Below are positions 36,638-44,703 of a DNA stretch of 64,000 bases, piece after piece. The notes beneath the pieces were generated by a model that ran no database searches, was not told where the DNA came from, and saw only the letters and a list, made by a program, of their open reading frames with translations. Location: positions 2,356,001 to 2,420,000 of the forward strand of contig NZ_CP194902.1 of the NCBI RefSeq assembly GCF_051027545.1, given 5' to 3'. This stretch comes from Methylocaldum sp002005105 (GTDB lineage Bacteria > Pseudomonadota > Gammaproteobacteria > Methylococcales > Methylococcaceae). Made by a program: the position numbers and the translations under genes. Every line of letters begins with the position of its first letter. The first letter of the stretch is position 1.

Positions 36638-37716
36638 AAACCCTGACTGTCAGCCTGGGCGAACGCAGCTATCCAATTTATATCGGTTCGAGAGTTCTGG
36701 AGTCCGGCGAACTCCTGTCTAGGCACCTCAGTTCCAGCCAAGTCATGGTGGTTACCAACGAAACGGTTGCCCCCCTCTATTTGGACCGGGTCAGACAGAG
36801 CCTAGACGGCAAGCAGACCGCCGAGGTGGTTTTGCCGGACGGCGAGTCTTATAAAAGCATCGAATCGGCAATGGTCATCTTCGATGAGTTGCTTGTCCGA
36901 AAATTCAGCCGAGACGCGTCTCTCATCGCCCTAGGGGGCGGGGTAATCGGCGATCTGGTGGGTTTCGCCGCCGCGTGTTATCAGAGGGGCGTGCCGTTCA
37001 TTCAAATTCCGACGACTTTGCTGGCGCAGGTGGATTCTTCCGTAGGTGGAAAAACCGCAGTCAATCATCCGCGCGGCAAGAACATGATCGGGGCTTTTTA
37101 TCAGCCGCAATGCGTGCTGGCCGATACTTCGACGCTCGATACATTGGCTGACCGGGAGTTTAGCGCCGGCTTGGCCGAGGTGATCAAATACGGTCTTATC
37201 CGCGATTTCGAATTTTTCGTCTGGCTGGAAGCCAACCTGGAGATGCTTTTGGGCCGCGATGCCGACGCCCTAACCTACGCCATCGAGAGATCCTGTATCA
37301 ACAAGGCGGAGGTTGTAGCCGAAGACGAGCGGGAGTCCGGGGTGAGAGCAACACTGAATTTGGGGCACACCTTTGGGCATGCCATTGAAACAGGAATGGG
37401 TTACGGAAGCTATCTGCACGGCGAAGCAGTAGCGATCGGAATCTGTCAGGCCGCAGATCTCTCACGACGGTTGGGTTGGCTGGATACTGATAGCGTCGAG
37501 CGCATCATTTCGTTGCTTAGGCGGGCACGGCTGCCGGTGACGCCGCCAGCGAATTTGGATGTAGACCGCTATTTGGACCTGATGGCTGTCGACAAAAAAA
37601 ACGTGGCAGGTAAGCTGCGGCTAATCTTGCCGGAAAAGATCGGGCGGGCAACTTTGCCTATAGCGGTCGATCTCGAGTTGCTTCGGGCCACCTTGAGTGA
37701 ATATGGGCGCGGCTGA
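36634..37716 (+). CDS. aroB: 3-dehydroquinate synthase
   Basis: A 360-residue NAD- and metal-dependent enzyme. ALGGGVIGDLVGFAA, the TLLAQVDSSVGGKTAVNH active-site block, AEVIKYGLI and the metal-binding GHTFGHAIE are present. It converts DAHP to 3-dehydroquinate, two steps before the AroK substrate. It overlaps both neighbours. Confidence 0.96.
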   Translation: MKTLTVSLGERSYPIYIGSRVLESGELLSRHLSSSQVMVVTNETVAPLYLDRVRQSLDGKQTAEVVLPDGESYKSIESAMVIFDELLVRKFSRDASLIALGGGVIGDLVGFAAACYQRGVPFIQIPTTLLAQVDSSVGGKTAVNHPRGKNMIGAFYQPQCVLADTSTLDTLADREFSAGLAEVIKYGLIRDFEFFVWLEANLEMLLGRDADALTYAIERSCINKAEVVAEDERESGVRATLNLGHTFGHAIETGMGYGSYLHGEAVAIGICQAADLSRRLGWLDTDSVERIISLLRRARLPVTPPANLDVDRYLDLMAVDKKNVAGKLRLILPEKIGRATLPIAVDLELLRATLSEYGRG

Positions 37717-39325
37717 GCTTTCACTGCCCGCCAGCGGTCGCGAGAGCGCTCATGGCGGGCAATCCTTATCGCTGATTTCTGCGGCACGCATACAAAAGTT
37801 CGACTTGCTTTCGCACTTGGCGGTTAACTTGGCTCAGCCCATCGTCGTATGCGGACCGGAAGGCATCGGCAAGACAACCTTCTTGCGTCTTCTCAAGACC
37901 CGCTTGGCGCCACTTGCAACGGTTTGCTATTTGACGTCAGCGCCCGGCGTGAGTTTTGAGCGCATCGTCGATGAGTTGTCCCGCGCCTTAAATCAGGAAA
38001 AATCGAGATCGGCATCGTCGGGAGCGGATTTGACCGATTTGCTGGAAAGCTATGCCAAGGAGCGTCGAAACGTGGTGCTGCTGCTCGACGATGCCGGCGC
38101 GCTCGTGTCGGGGCTTTTAGACGCCTTATGGCAGTTAGCTGGCCGTTATCCTTCCTTGTGCTTGGTATTCGCAATGCGCACCGAAGAAATGCCGCAAAAA
38201 TCCGACACCGACAAATCCGCTCTTGGCGATGCGTTTATATTGGAGATTCCCGCACTATCGGAAGAGGAATGCGGACTCTTCGCGGACCAATTGAGGGTGA
38301 CGTTGCCTGAATTGGTCACCGAGCACGGAATTACGGAATCCTTCGTAAAACGGCTGCATGCCAGAAGTCGAGGAATTCCTGGCAAAGTGATCGAAATTCT
38401 GGGATCTCCCTACGGATCGGCCACAGCGGCGATATCGACTAAGGTCGGTTGGCTTACCGGCGCCGGCTTATTGGTTGGCGCAACGGCCTACGCGTTTTTT
38501 TTGATGTTCTCGCGGCAGATCCCGGAGCCGGACCAACAGATTTACGATGGCCCTGTTGTCCAAAATCCCGAGATGGTCTCCGTTGTCTCTCCCGACTCCG
38601 AAAAGGCCCAAGCTGTCCAGCCCCCGAATCTTGACGAGCCGCTTACTGATCCACAATCGTCATCTGTGCCTTTGCCGCTAGCCGAGAGCGAAAAGTCGGA
38701 GAGCCTACCGATTCGCGAATCGGTAGAGATGGCAGCGACACGTACGTTCGAAGCGGAGGCGAAGAAAACAGTTGAAGCTCATAAGCCGATAGAACCGGAC
38801 ACCCAGCGTGAGCCACTACCGCCTTCGGTCATGGAAGAACCGAAAAGCATGTCGGAGGCGCAGATCGAGATGTCGCCGGACCGTTTGCCGCCGGCCGGCG
38901 CTGTAACTGAAGCTGAGGCGAAGAGGGGCCAATCGGGTGCGCAAGAGAGCGAGCGTTCGAGATCGCCAGAGATCGTTATGGAAGGTCTTAAGAGTGCCGA
39001 ATGGCTGATGAATCAAAGTCCCGAAGCCTACACCTTGCAGATCGTCGCCGTTTCCCGATTGAACGCGGTGCGTAAGCTGGCCAAACAATTTCCGCCGGGC
39101 AGCGAACTGGCCAGTTTTCGTTCCCGCAAGGGGAGCAGTGATCTCTATCCGCTGTTTTTCGGAATCTATCCGACTCTGCCTGCGGCCAAGGAAGCAACGG
39201 CGACTTTACCCCTTTCCGTCGGTCAGCCTTTGCCCAGACAGATGAAATCTATTCACCAAGAGATTCGGCGAATGATGCCGCGGCATGCGGAGCTTAGCTC
39301 GTCGGTTGATTCTTCGGCTCGTTGA
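37703..39325 (+). CDS. DamX-like AAA/SPOR domain protein
   Basis: A 540-residue protein. An N-terminal AAA domain has the P-loop GPEGIGKTT near 55 and the Walker B-like VVLLLDDAGAL. A single transmembrane helix (about 255-277) is followed by a long Pro/Glu/Ser-rich linker and a C-terminal SPOR-like domain (YTLQIVAVSRLNAVRKLAKQ) that should bind denuded septal peptidoglycan. In E. coli the gene after aroB is damX, which is consistent. Overlap with aroB is 14 bases if ATG 37703 is used; GTG 37697 is also possible. Confidence 0.85.
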   Translation: MGAAELSLPASGRESAHGGQSLSLISAARIQKFDLLSHLAVNLAQPIVVCGPEGIGKTTFLRLLKTRLAPLATVCYLTSAPGVSFERIVDELSRALNQEKSRSASSGADLTDLLESYAKERRNVVLLLDDAGALVSGLLDALWQLAGRYPSLCLVFAMRTEEMPQKSDTDKSALGDAFILEIPALSEEECGLFADQLRVTLPELVTEHGITESFVKRLHARSRGIPGKVIEILGSPYGSATAAISTKVGWLTGAGLLVGATAYAFFLMFSRQIPEPDQQIYDGPVVQNPEMVSVVSPDSEKAQAVQPPNLDEPLTDPQSSSVPLPLAESEKSESLPIRESVEMAATRTFEAEAKKTVEAHKPIEPDTQREPLPPSVMEEPKSMSEAQIEMSPDRLPPAGAVTEAEAKRGQSGAQESERSRSPEIVMEGLKSAEWLMNQSPEAYTLQIVAVSRLNAVRKLAKQFPPGSELASFRSRKGSSDLYPLFFGIYPTLPAAKEATATLPLSVGQPLPRQMKSIHQEIRRMMPRHAELSSSVDSSAR

Positions 39326-39453
39326 AATTAATCGAACGGATGTTCTAAAGGCGTGTTATGAATTCGGCGTGAATGCCATGTCTTGCTCCCGAGTGTCGAT
39401 TTTTACGCCCATTGCTGTAACCCGATCTTTCTGCCATTGATTTGCGTGATGCC

Positions 39454-40521
39454 ATGAATGCACCTAAAAATGATTGTCTTATCCGTGCACTATTGAGACA
39501 GCCCACCGAAAGGACCCCGGTTTGGATGATGCGCCAAGCGGGCCGCTATTTGCCCGAATATCGTCGCGTCAGGGAGCAAGCGGGCAGTTTTATGAAATTG
39601 TGCAGCACGCCCGAACTGGCTTGCGAGGTCACGTTGCAGCCTCTCGCGCGCTTCCGTCTGGATGCCGCCATTCTATTCTCCGATATTCTCACGGTGCCGG
39701 ATGCCATGGGTTTGGGTCTGGAGTTCGTCGAAGGCGAGGGGCCCCATTTCAGAAATCCGGTCCGCAGTGCTGCGGATGTGCGCCGGCTGTCGGTTCCTGA
39801 TCCGGAAACCGATTTGCGGTATGTCATGGATGCTGTACGCCTGATTCAACAAAATCTGGACGGCAGCGTTCCGCTTATCGGGTTCTCGGGTAGTCCCTGG
39901 ACTTTGGCCACCTATATGGTCGAGGGCGGCGGCGGGCAGGAGTTTCGCAGGGTCAAGGGATTGATGTACGAGCAACCCGTGGTTCTCCATGATCTCCTGG
40001 AAAAATTGGCCGACGCCGTAGCGCTGTATATCAATGCCCAAATCGCCGCAGGCGTCGATGTGGTCATGGTGTTCGACACATGGGGTGGAATTCTGCCGGC
40101 GGCGCATTACGAAGAATTCTCCTTGGCTTACGCCAAGCGCGTACTCGACAAGCTGAATCGGCGCCACGGCGGCAAAATCATACCGACCATCTTCTTTACC
40201 AAGGGCGGCGGACAGTGGCTGGAAGCCATGGCGGAAACGGGATTCGACGCCTTAGGCTTGGATTGGACCACACCCATCGGAGAGGCGCGTCGACGAGTGG
40301 GGCACAAGGTCGCGCTGCAAGGCAATTTGGATCCTATGGCTTTGTATGCACCGATCGAGGCCATACGCACCGAAGTAAAGCGGGTCTTGGAGCAATACGG
40401 TCACGGAGAGGGACATGTGTTCAACTTGGGACATGGGATATTGCCCGATGTCGATCCCGAGCACGCCAAGGCGATGATCGAAGCCGTGCACGAACTCAGT
40501 CCCGCATTTCACGGACGTTGA
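39454..40521 (+). CDS. hemE: Uroporphyrinogen decarboxylase
   Basis: A 355-residue enzyme with the family signature PVWMMRQAGRYLPEYR near the N-terminus and GFSGSPWTLATYM in the middle. It converts uroporphyrinogen III to coproporphyrinogen III in heme synthesis. ATG 39454 (MNAPKNDC) gives E. coli-like length. The Nudix gene follows after 3 bases. Confidence 0.96.
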   Translation: MNAPKNDCLIRALLRQPTERTPVWMMRQAGRYLPEYRRVREQAGSFMKLCSTPELACEVTLQPLARFRLDAAILFSDILTVPDAMGLGLEFVEGEGPHFRNPVRSAADVRRLSVPDPETDLRYVMDAVRLIQQNLDGSVPLIGFSGSPWTLATYMVEGGGGQEFRRVKGLMYEQPVVLHDLLEKLADAVALYINAQIAAGVDVVMVFDTWGGILPAAHYEEFSLAYAKRVLDKLNRRHGGKIIPTIFFTKGGGQWLEAMAETGFDALGLDWTTPIGEARRRVGHKVALQGNLDPMALYAPIEAIRTEVKRVLEQYGHGEGHVFNLGHGILPDVDPEHAKAMIEAVHELSPAFHGR

Positions 40522-40524
40522 TTT

Positions 40525-41088
40525 ATGTCGGAGCACAACCCTTGGAAATTGATTCGGCGTCGGGAAGTCTACGAAAATCCGTGGATTCGTCTGGACGAGG
40601 ACGAGGTGATCAACCCATCCGGCGGGTTGAGTATTTATGGCAGGATCCATTTCAAGAGTCAGGCTATCGGCATCATACCGATAGACGCCGAAGGCAATAC
40701 TTGGCTGGTCGGCCAATATCGCTACGTGCCCGATGCCTATTTCTGGGAAATTCCCATGGGCGGTTCGCCCGAAGGTGAAGACATTCTGGAGACCGCGAAA
40801 CGCGAGCTCAAGGAGGAAACCGGCCTGATAGCCAAGGACTGGAGTGTTTTCATGCACTTGCATACCACGAACTCGGTTACCGACGAGGAAGGCTATGTGT
40901 TCCTTGCGGAGGGTTTGGTGGAGGGCGAACCGGACTTCGAAGAGACGGAGGCTATTACAATCAAGAAGCTGCCTTTGCTGGAGGCGGTGCGCATGGTGAT
41001 GGACGGCACAATCACCGACTCGATCAGTGCCGCCGGCCTGTTAAAGCTTGCTTGCCTCAGAAATTTGCTTCCTCCCGCCTGCCGTTAG
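40525..41088 (+). CDS. Nudix hydrolase (ADP-ribose pyrophosphatase-like)
   Basis: A 187-residue protein with a full Nudix box from Gly80 to about residue 102 (GSPEGEDILETAKRELKEET at its core). The N-terminal domain (WKLIRRREVYENPWIRLDED) resembles ADP-ribose pyrophosphatases, which hydrolyse ADP-ribose and related sugar nucleotides. The exact substrate is uncertain. It is tightly linked to hemE. Confidence 0.88.
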   Translation: MSEHNPWKLIRRREVYENPWIRLDEDEVINPSGGLSIYGRIHFKSQAIGIIPIDAEGNTWLVGQYRYVPDAYFWEIPMGGSPEGEDILETAKRELKEETGLIAKDWSVFMHLHTTNSVTDEEGYVFLAEGLVEGEPDFEETEAITIKKLPLLEAVRMVMDGTITDSISAAGLLKLACLRNLLPPACR

Positions 41089-41400
41089 TTAAACCGGTCT
41101 GCCAATAGGTCCGCTGTTCCACCATCGGGTTACGGCGCCCGAATGGTCCGGCTTTTGCCTGTATTATCGATAAGCGACATAACCTTGATTGAATTGGGGC
41201 AAAAGCTCTGATCGATCACGGTAAGGAGAACCGCAACCGCTCGTCGTCGTCCAATGGATAATCCGTTTTTTCTCCCGGCATACCGGAGGCGTAGGCTCAC
41301 GGACAGTTGCTATACTCGAGGAGAAGTTTCATGATCGGCTTGCAACACGGGCGGATTCGTCGCTTTTTGGGGTAGATCTTAACTCTTTGGAGGTCTAGAC
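41089..41400. other. Intergenic region before hypothetical gene
   Basis: No coding frame is convincing. CCATCGGG and CCCGAATGG (41122-41146) can form a hairpin with one bulge, perhaps ending the hemE-Nudix transcript. The ribosome site GGAGGT for the next gene is about 8 bases before 41401. No clear promoter was identified. Confidence 0.45.
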
Positions 41401-42036
41401 ATGATGGCGCCTGAAAACCTCGACGCGAACTTGATTACGGATGTAAACGTCCAGGAATTCTTCAGGGAATCGGTAACAACGGCTTTATCGAATCAAAAAG
41501 TCGATGCCGGAGAGGACACCGTCTACTACATCGTCAACTTGCTTGCCTATTTCACCCAGGCGGACAAGCTGTTTTCCCGTACCGCCGAAGGCGTCACATT
41601 GCAGCCACTTGCCTTGATCTACGCTGAAGCCGTGGAGGCGGCGAGCATGGAAGAGAGGCATCAAATTCTGCGCAGGCTCGGAGACGTGGCGCTATTGATA
41701 TCCGGCTTGTTTTCCTCCAGCCTCAATCGAAAGCTCGTCGACATCGACTATTACATCGCCATGGGGGGTACCGCCTATGGATATCTGTGCGACCTTAACC
41801 GAGGCACCTTACGAGGTAAAGCTTTCTGCGCGATTTTTGGCGAGCTTTCCGAAAAGTTCCAATCGTTCGTGGACGTACTGTCGGAGGTCGGGGAAAGAAC
41901 CCCGTTGAATTCGTGCACCGATATTATGAGGCTCTACGAAATCTGGCTTCGAACCGGCAGCAAGCGCGCGGCTGACAAGCTGAGGAAACTGGGCATAGAG
42001 CCGGCCCAAGGCTCGATCAGTCGCCGGCACAACTGA
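41401..42036 (+). CDS. Conserved-looking hypothetical, 211 aa
   Basis: A predicted soluble, mostly helical protein without signal peptide. It has a good start (GGAGGT before ATG) and codon use like its neighbours, so it is probably real. The core (DTVYYIVNLLAYFTQADKLF, RLGDVALLISGLFSSSLN, YYIAMGGTAYGYLCD) is not a family I can name. Immediately after the stop is AGGAGG, a ribosome site with no start codon near it, because a palindromic element follows. The next gene was probably once coupled to this one. Confidence 0.75.
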   Translation: MMAPENLDANLITDVNVQEFFRESVTTALSNQKVDAGEDTVYYIVNLLAYFTQADKLFSRTAEGVTLQPLALIYAEAVEAASMEERHQILRRLGDVALLISGLFSSSLNRKLVDIDYYIAMGGTAYGYLCDLNRGTLRGKAFCAIFGELSEKFQSFVDVLSEVGERTPLNSCTDIMRLYEIWLRTGSKRAADKLRKLGIEPAQGSISRRHN

Positions 42037-42040
42037 AGGA

Positions 42041-42344
42041 GGCGCCACTTCCTAGAAACGGCAGTTGGCCGCTTTAGAAGGAGTAGAAAAGCCGCATGAA
42101 TTCTGACCGTCCTACCTTCTACCGATCTCACCGCTTAGGTGAAAAGGCTACGCACCCGATTGCACGGCGGGCGAGCTGCCTGGCGGCGTTGCTTCTCATC
42201 GCGGGAGACTACCTCGCTGCCTCGTCGCGCCCCTTCGACGGGGCTCAGGACAGGCCCTTCGACCGAGCTCAGGACAGGCTTGCCATCCGGCCCGCCCGCC
42301 GCACACTCGGACGCGTCCAACTGCCGTTTCTAGGATTATGCGCC
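42041..42344. mobile_element. MITE-like palindromic element, about 300 bp
   Basis: CCTAGAAACGGCAGTTGG (42051-42068) and its exact reverse complement (42317-42334) bound the unit. Beyond them GGCGC and GCGCC also pair, or could be read as a 5-bp target duplication. Inside are two tandem 24-base units CCCTTCGACNGRGCTCAGGA-CAGG (42231-42254 and 42255-42278). There is no transposase frame. The right end overlaps the start codon of the next gene. Confidence 0.7.
42231..42278. repeat. Tandem pair of 24-bp CTCAGGACAGG repeats
   Basis: Two head-to-tail copies differ at two bases. In translation they give the RPFDGAQDRPFDRAQDR pattern typical of dispersed intergenic repeats, not of a protein. Confidence 0.75.
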
Positions 42345-42991
42345 TGAATGTCCTGCAGAAGCTGCTGGAGCGCATCTATCGCATCGAGGTTGATCTCGAT
42401 GTGGAGGATTTCTTGATTACCGATCCGGACCTCGCGCGGCGTTTGGACACCAGCATCAATCCTCGCGAAAGCAAAGAGAAGCTCTTGGTCTCGCAACAAG
42501 ATGACCATCTGGATCTCGCACTTTTCCTCGATGCCTCGGTATTGGCCCGCCTGACCGATGATGATCCGCTGGTGAGTCTTCATTCCGAAAATTTCATCGA
42601 TTTCCTTTTGGCCGTGGAAGGCGTCAGTCACTTTCTTTATCTCATATGGAACGCTGGCGTCGAGCGCGGCGTGACGCTGATGGAACTGGAGATGCAGGCC
42701 GAGGTGGATAAATTCGTAACCGCCACATCGCTATGGAAGCGGCAGGGCAAAAGTCTTGTACCTTCGGAACTTCGATATTGCCTATTCGAGGCCCCGGCTT
42801 ACGACGCGGCATTGGACCAGGTTCAGCGGCAGCGCTATGAAGATGCCAACCATTATGCAGGCAAGTATTGCCTTCGATTGGAAACCCGTTATCTGAAAAA
42901 AGCGCGGGCAGGCGAGATGATGGAAGAACTCCGCCGGTTTTATCGGCTTACTCAAGGCGAAAAGATTCGGCTGATCAATTCGATTGCTTGA
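42338..42991 (+). CDS. Conserved-looking hypothetical, 217 aa
   Basis: A predicted soluble helical protein with no signal peptide (MRLNVLQKLLERIYRIEVDL...). It is rich in charged residues and carries a terminal RRFYRLTQGEKIRLINSIA. No family is recognised. The ATG lies at the right edge of the palindromic element, and TAGGA within that element is the only nearby ribosome site. Its expression therefore now depends on the insertion or on read-through. It is likely a functional partner of the gene at 41401. Confidence 0.75.
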   Translation: MRLNVLQKLLERIYRIEVDLDVEDFLITDPDLARRLDTSINPRESKEKLLVSQQDDHLDLALFLDASVLARLTDDDPLVSLHSENFIDFLLAVEGVSHFLYLIWNAGVERGVTLMELEMQAEVDKFVTATSLWKRQGKSLVPSELRYCLFEAPAYDAALDQVQRQRYEDANHYAGKYCLRLETRYLKKARAGEMMEELRRFYRLTQGEKIRLINSIA

Positions 42992-43063
42992 TGGGCGCTT
43001 GCTTAGAGATGGCCCCAGCCGAGTTTCGACTTACCCGTACTTTTTTTATTTGGATAATTGGCG

Positions 43064-43098
43064 GGTTAGAAAAAGCTCGCGCGGGCCTTATTCTAACC
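43064..43098. repeat. Hairpin GGTTAGAA/TTCTAACC
   Basis: An 8-bp perfect stem encloses 19 GC-rich bases. It lies between the hypothetical gene and the hic operon and may act as a bidirectional stop signal, although no U-run follows. Confidence 0.4.
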
Positions 43099-43149
43099 AA
43101 ATCGGGAGTTCCCCGGCTCTGTCGGGGGGATAATACTTACTTCTCAACA

Positions 43150-43458
43150 TCATTCGGGTGTTGAATGACGTGTCCTCTTGCTTTTCTTTGGCGCTGGGTT
43201 AATTTCCGATGCGTCAACCGCAATCGAGGTCAACTTTTCTGCCTTTTGAATGCCTATCTTCACTACAGGAACAATCGCAGCAGGGAGAAGATTGCTTTCG
43301 GATTGCCCAACATTGGCAGCAGATAGCCCGAACTCCATATATAAGGACCAAATGCCTTCGTGGATTCCCTGTTTCTTAATTAATACTTCGGCAATCTCTT
43401 TGTGCGAGAACGCGAACCGAGTTGGTTCCTCTGTTTCAACTTGCTTTTCTGTGCTCAT
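43150..43458 (-). CDS. Small hypothetical, third gene of the hicAB operon
   Basis: A 102-residue soluble protein (MSTEKQVETEEPTRFAFSHKEIAE...). The central part, IKKQGIHEGIWSLYMEFGLSAANVG and then AAIVPVVKIGIQKAEKL, is compact and looks like a small folded domain; the tail is lysine-rich. Its ATG shares one base with the hicB stop (TAATG), so it is translationally coupled to the antitoxin. I cannot assign a function. It may modify the toxin-antitoxin pair or be a passenger. Confidence 0.75.
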   Translation of the reverse strand: MSTEKQVETEEPTRFAFSHKEIAEVLIKKQGIHEGIWSLYMEFGLSAANVGQSESNLLPAAIVPVVKIGIQKAEKLTSIAVDASEINPAPKKSKRTRHSTPE

Positions 43459-44036
43459 TAATTTACCGTCCTGGCGTACCCGACTAAATTATCCGGAACA
43501 ATGATCGGCTTATCTTCTGGTTCGTTAGTAATCGTTGCGGTAGTGCTCCGCAAGACCGCAAGTCCCCGAAGTAGTTGCACGGGTGTATCGGGTGTATTCT
43601 GAAGGGCGGAACGCAAGTCGAAAATGGCCGAGAGCATTTCATCCGTGCCCAGAGACCTATGACACATTAATGGAACTTCTCGGTTACGTTCGCTAGCGTC
43701 AAACGTCTCTACCGCTCGTTGAATTGCTTGTTTGACGAACTCATTAAGTCTAGTCTTTTGTAACCTAGCAACCCGAGCTGCTGCTTTGTGGAGTTCGGGG
43801 CCGATCCGAACGTTAAATGATCCGCTATAGGGCTTTTGTGGTTTGACGCCTTGTTCTTCGCACGTAGCAATGTAATCGTCTACTGCCTCATGGAATGCAT
43901 TTAAAAGCTCAGGTACGGTTTGGGCTTCGAATGTAACAAGTGGATCGATAAATTCCAACTTCCCATATAAGCATCCGTCCTCGAAGCTAACGTTAACGGA
44001 ACCATAGTAGCCTTTGTAGCGCAGCATATTCATCAT
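43458..44036 (-). CDS. hicB: HicB-type antitoxin with RHH domain and C-terminal extension
   Basis: A 192-residue protein. The N-terminal HicB fold (YKGYYGSVNVSFEDGCLYGK ... TFEAQTVPELLNAFHEAVDDY) is followed by a ribbon-helix-helix segment at about 70-110 (SGSFNVRIGPELHKAAARVA). A further 80 residues have no known motif, longer than usual HicB. It should neutralise HicA and repress the operon. Its ATG overlaps the hicA stop (ATGA). Confidence 0.85.
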   Translation of the reverse strand: MMNMLRYKGYYGSVNVSFEDGCLYGKLEFIDPLVTFEAQTVPELLNAFHEAVDDYIATCEEQGVKPQKPYSGSFNVRIGPELHKAAARVARLQKTRLNEFVKQAIQRAVETFDASERNREVPLMCHRSLGTDEMLSAIFDLRSALQNTPDTPVQLLRGLAVLRSTTATITNEPEDKPIIVPDNLVGYARTVN

Positions 44037-44281
44037 AAATACCCCGCGTTTTTTAATTTCTCTATGACCATCTCCAAAGCGTAGCGTTTAACGATTGAAC
44101 CTGGATGCGGTTTATGTAGATTGATCATGTCATTCGGATTGCCGTTGTCAAACTTGACACGAGATCCATCCCCCTGTCTTTGCCGATATCCAAAGTGTTG
44201 CAAGACGCTCACGAGTTCCGTCCACGTGAAGTCTGAAGGGACCGCGATCAATCGTTCGATGAGTTTTTCTTTCTTACTCAC
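44033..44281 (-). CDS. hicA: HicA-type mRNA interferase toxin
   Basis: An 82-residue protein from a GTG start at 44281. FTWTELVSVLQHFGYRQRQG, GSRVKF, and MINLHKPHPGSIVKRYALEM form the dsRNA-binding-like HicA fold. In this subgroup the GSHH histidine position reads GSRV, while LHKPHPG retains histidines, so the catalytic residue may differ from classical HicA. HicA toxins cleave mRNA when free of HicB. It is first in the hicA-hicB-X operon. Confidence 0.85.
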   Translation of the reverse strand: MSKKEKLIERLIAVPSDFTWTELVSVLQHFGYRQRQGDGSRVKFDNGNPNDMINLHKPHPGSIVKRYALEMVIEKLKNAGYL

Positions 44282-44293
44282 GACTCGAAACAG

Positions 44294-44349
44294 AGTTTAG
44301 TAACCGATGGTTACATTAGCAACTGTAATTTAGTTGCACGGTTGCTAAT
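44294..44349 (-). promoter_or_regulatory. hicA promoter with embedded operator palindromes
   Basis: On the minus strand -35 TTGCTA and -10 TAAACT are 17 bases apart (44294-44322). The spacer is largely the palindrome GTAACC-ATC-GGTTAC (44300-44314). ATTAGCAAC (44315-44323) and GTTGCTAAT (44341-44349), plus nested GCAACT/AGTTGC (44319-44337), give a second palindrome over the -35 and upstream. The layout fits autorepression by the HicB RHH domain. Transcription would start close to the GTG, making hicA almost leaderless. Confidence 0.6.
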
Positions 44350-44411
44350 CACGTCGCTTTGAGCAGCATACGCTAGTCTGGCTCATCTTCGAGCTTCTCT
44401 TTGGAAAAAAC

Positions 44412-44440
44412 AAAAAAGCCCGGTTCATTGCCGGGCTCAT
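44412..44440 (-). terminator. Rho-independent terminator downstream of tRNA-Leu
   Basis: Read on the minus strand, AGCCCGG-CAATGAA-CCGGGCT is a 7-bp stem followed by TTTTTTG. It ends the tRNA transcript before the hicA promoter. Confidence 0.85.
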
Positions 44441-44533
44441 TTCTGCGTTACTTCTCTACATTGCATCTACGGGCGTTTTTGCTTGCCGTTTTTGTCGGAT
44501 GCTTTCGAGTTCATAACGTCTTGATTTTTTAAG

Positions 44534-44620
44534 TGGTGCCGAGGGCGAGAATCGAACTCGCACTTGGTTTCCCAAACCAGATTTTGAGTCTGGCGCGTCT
44601 ACCAGTTTCGCCACCTCGGC
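44534..44620 (-). tRNA. tRNA-Leu (CAA anticodon)
   Basis: The minus strand folds as a class II tRNA: acceptor GCCGAGG/CCTCGGC with discriminator A and encoded CCA, and a D-arm with TGGTAGAC. The anticodon stem CCAGA/TCTGG has loop CTCAAAA (anticodon CAA). A long variable arm and the T-arm GCGAG-TTCGATT-CTCGC complete it. It reads UUG codons. The gene lies between the terminator and queA. Confidence 0.95.
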
Positions 44621-44703
44621 GCGAAAGCAGGCGAATTATAAAGAAATCTCTCTTAAAAAGCCACATACTGCATTCTTTTCTCCCCGACTGTTACCATCTG
44701 TCG

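Noticed and set aside
42231..42278. Tandem 24-base repeats considered as a CRISPR array
   Set aside because: There are only two units with no spacers, and no cas gene is present.
42096..42347. Small frame with RPFDGAQDRPFDRAQDR repeats
   Set aside because: It translates an intergenic palindromic element; the pattern is a known signature of such repeats, not a protein.
43150..44620. hic operon as an integrated island at tRNA-Leu
   Set aside because: No integrase and no repeat of the tRNA 3' end were found at the far side, so only proximity supports it.
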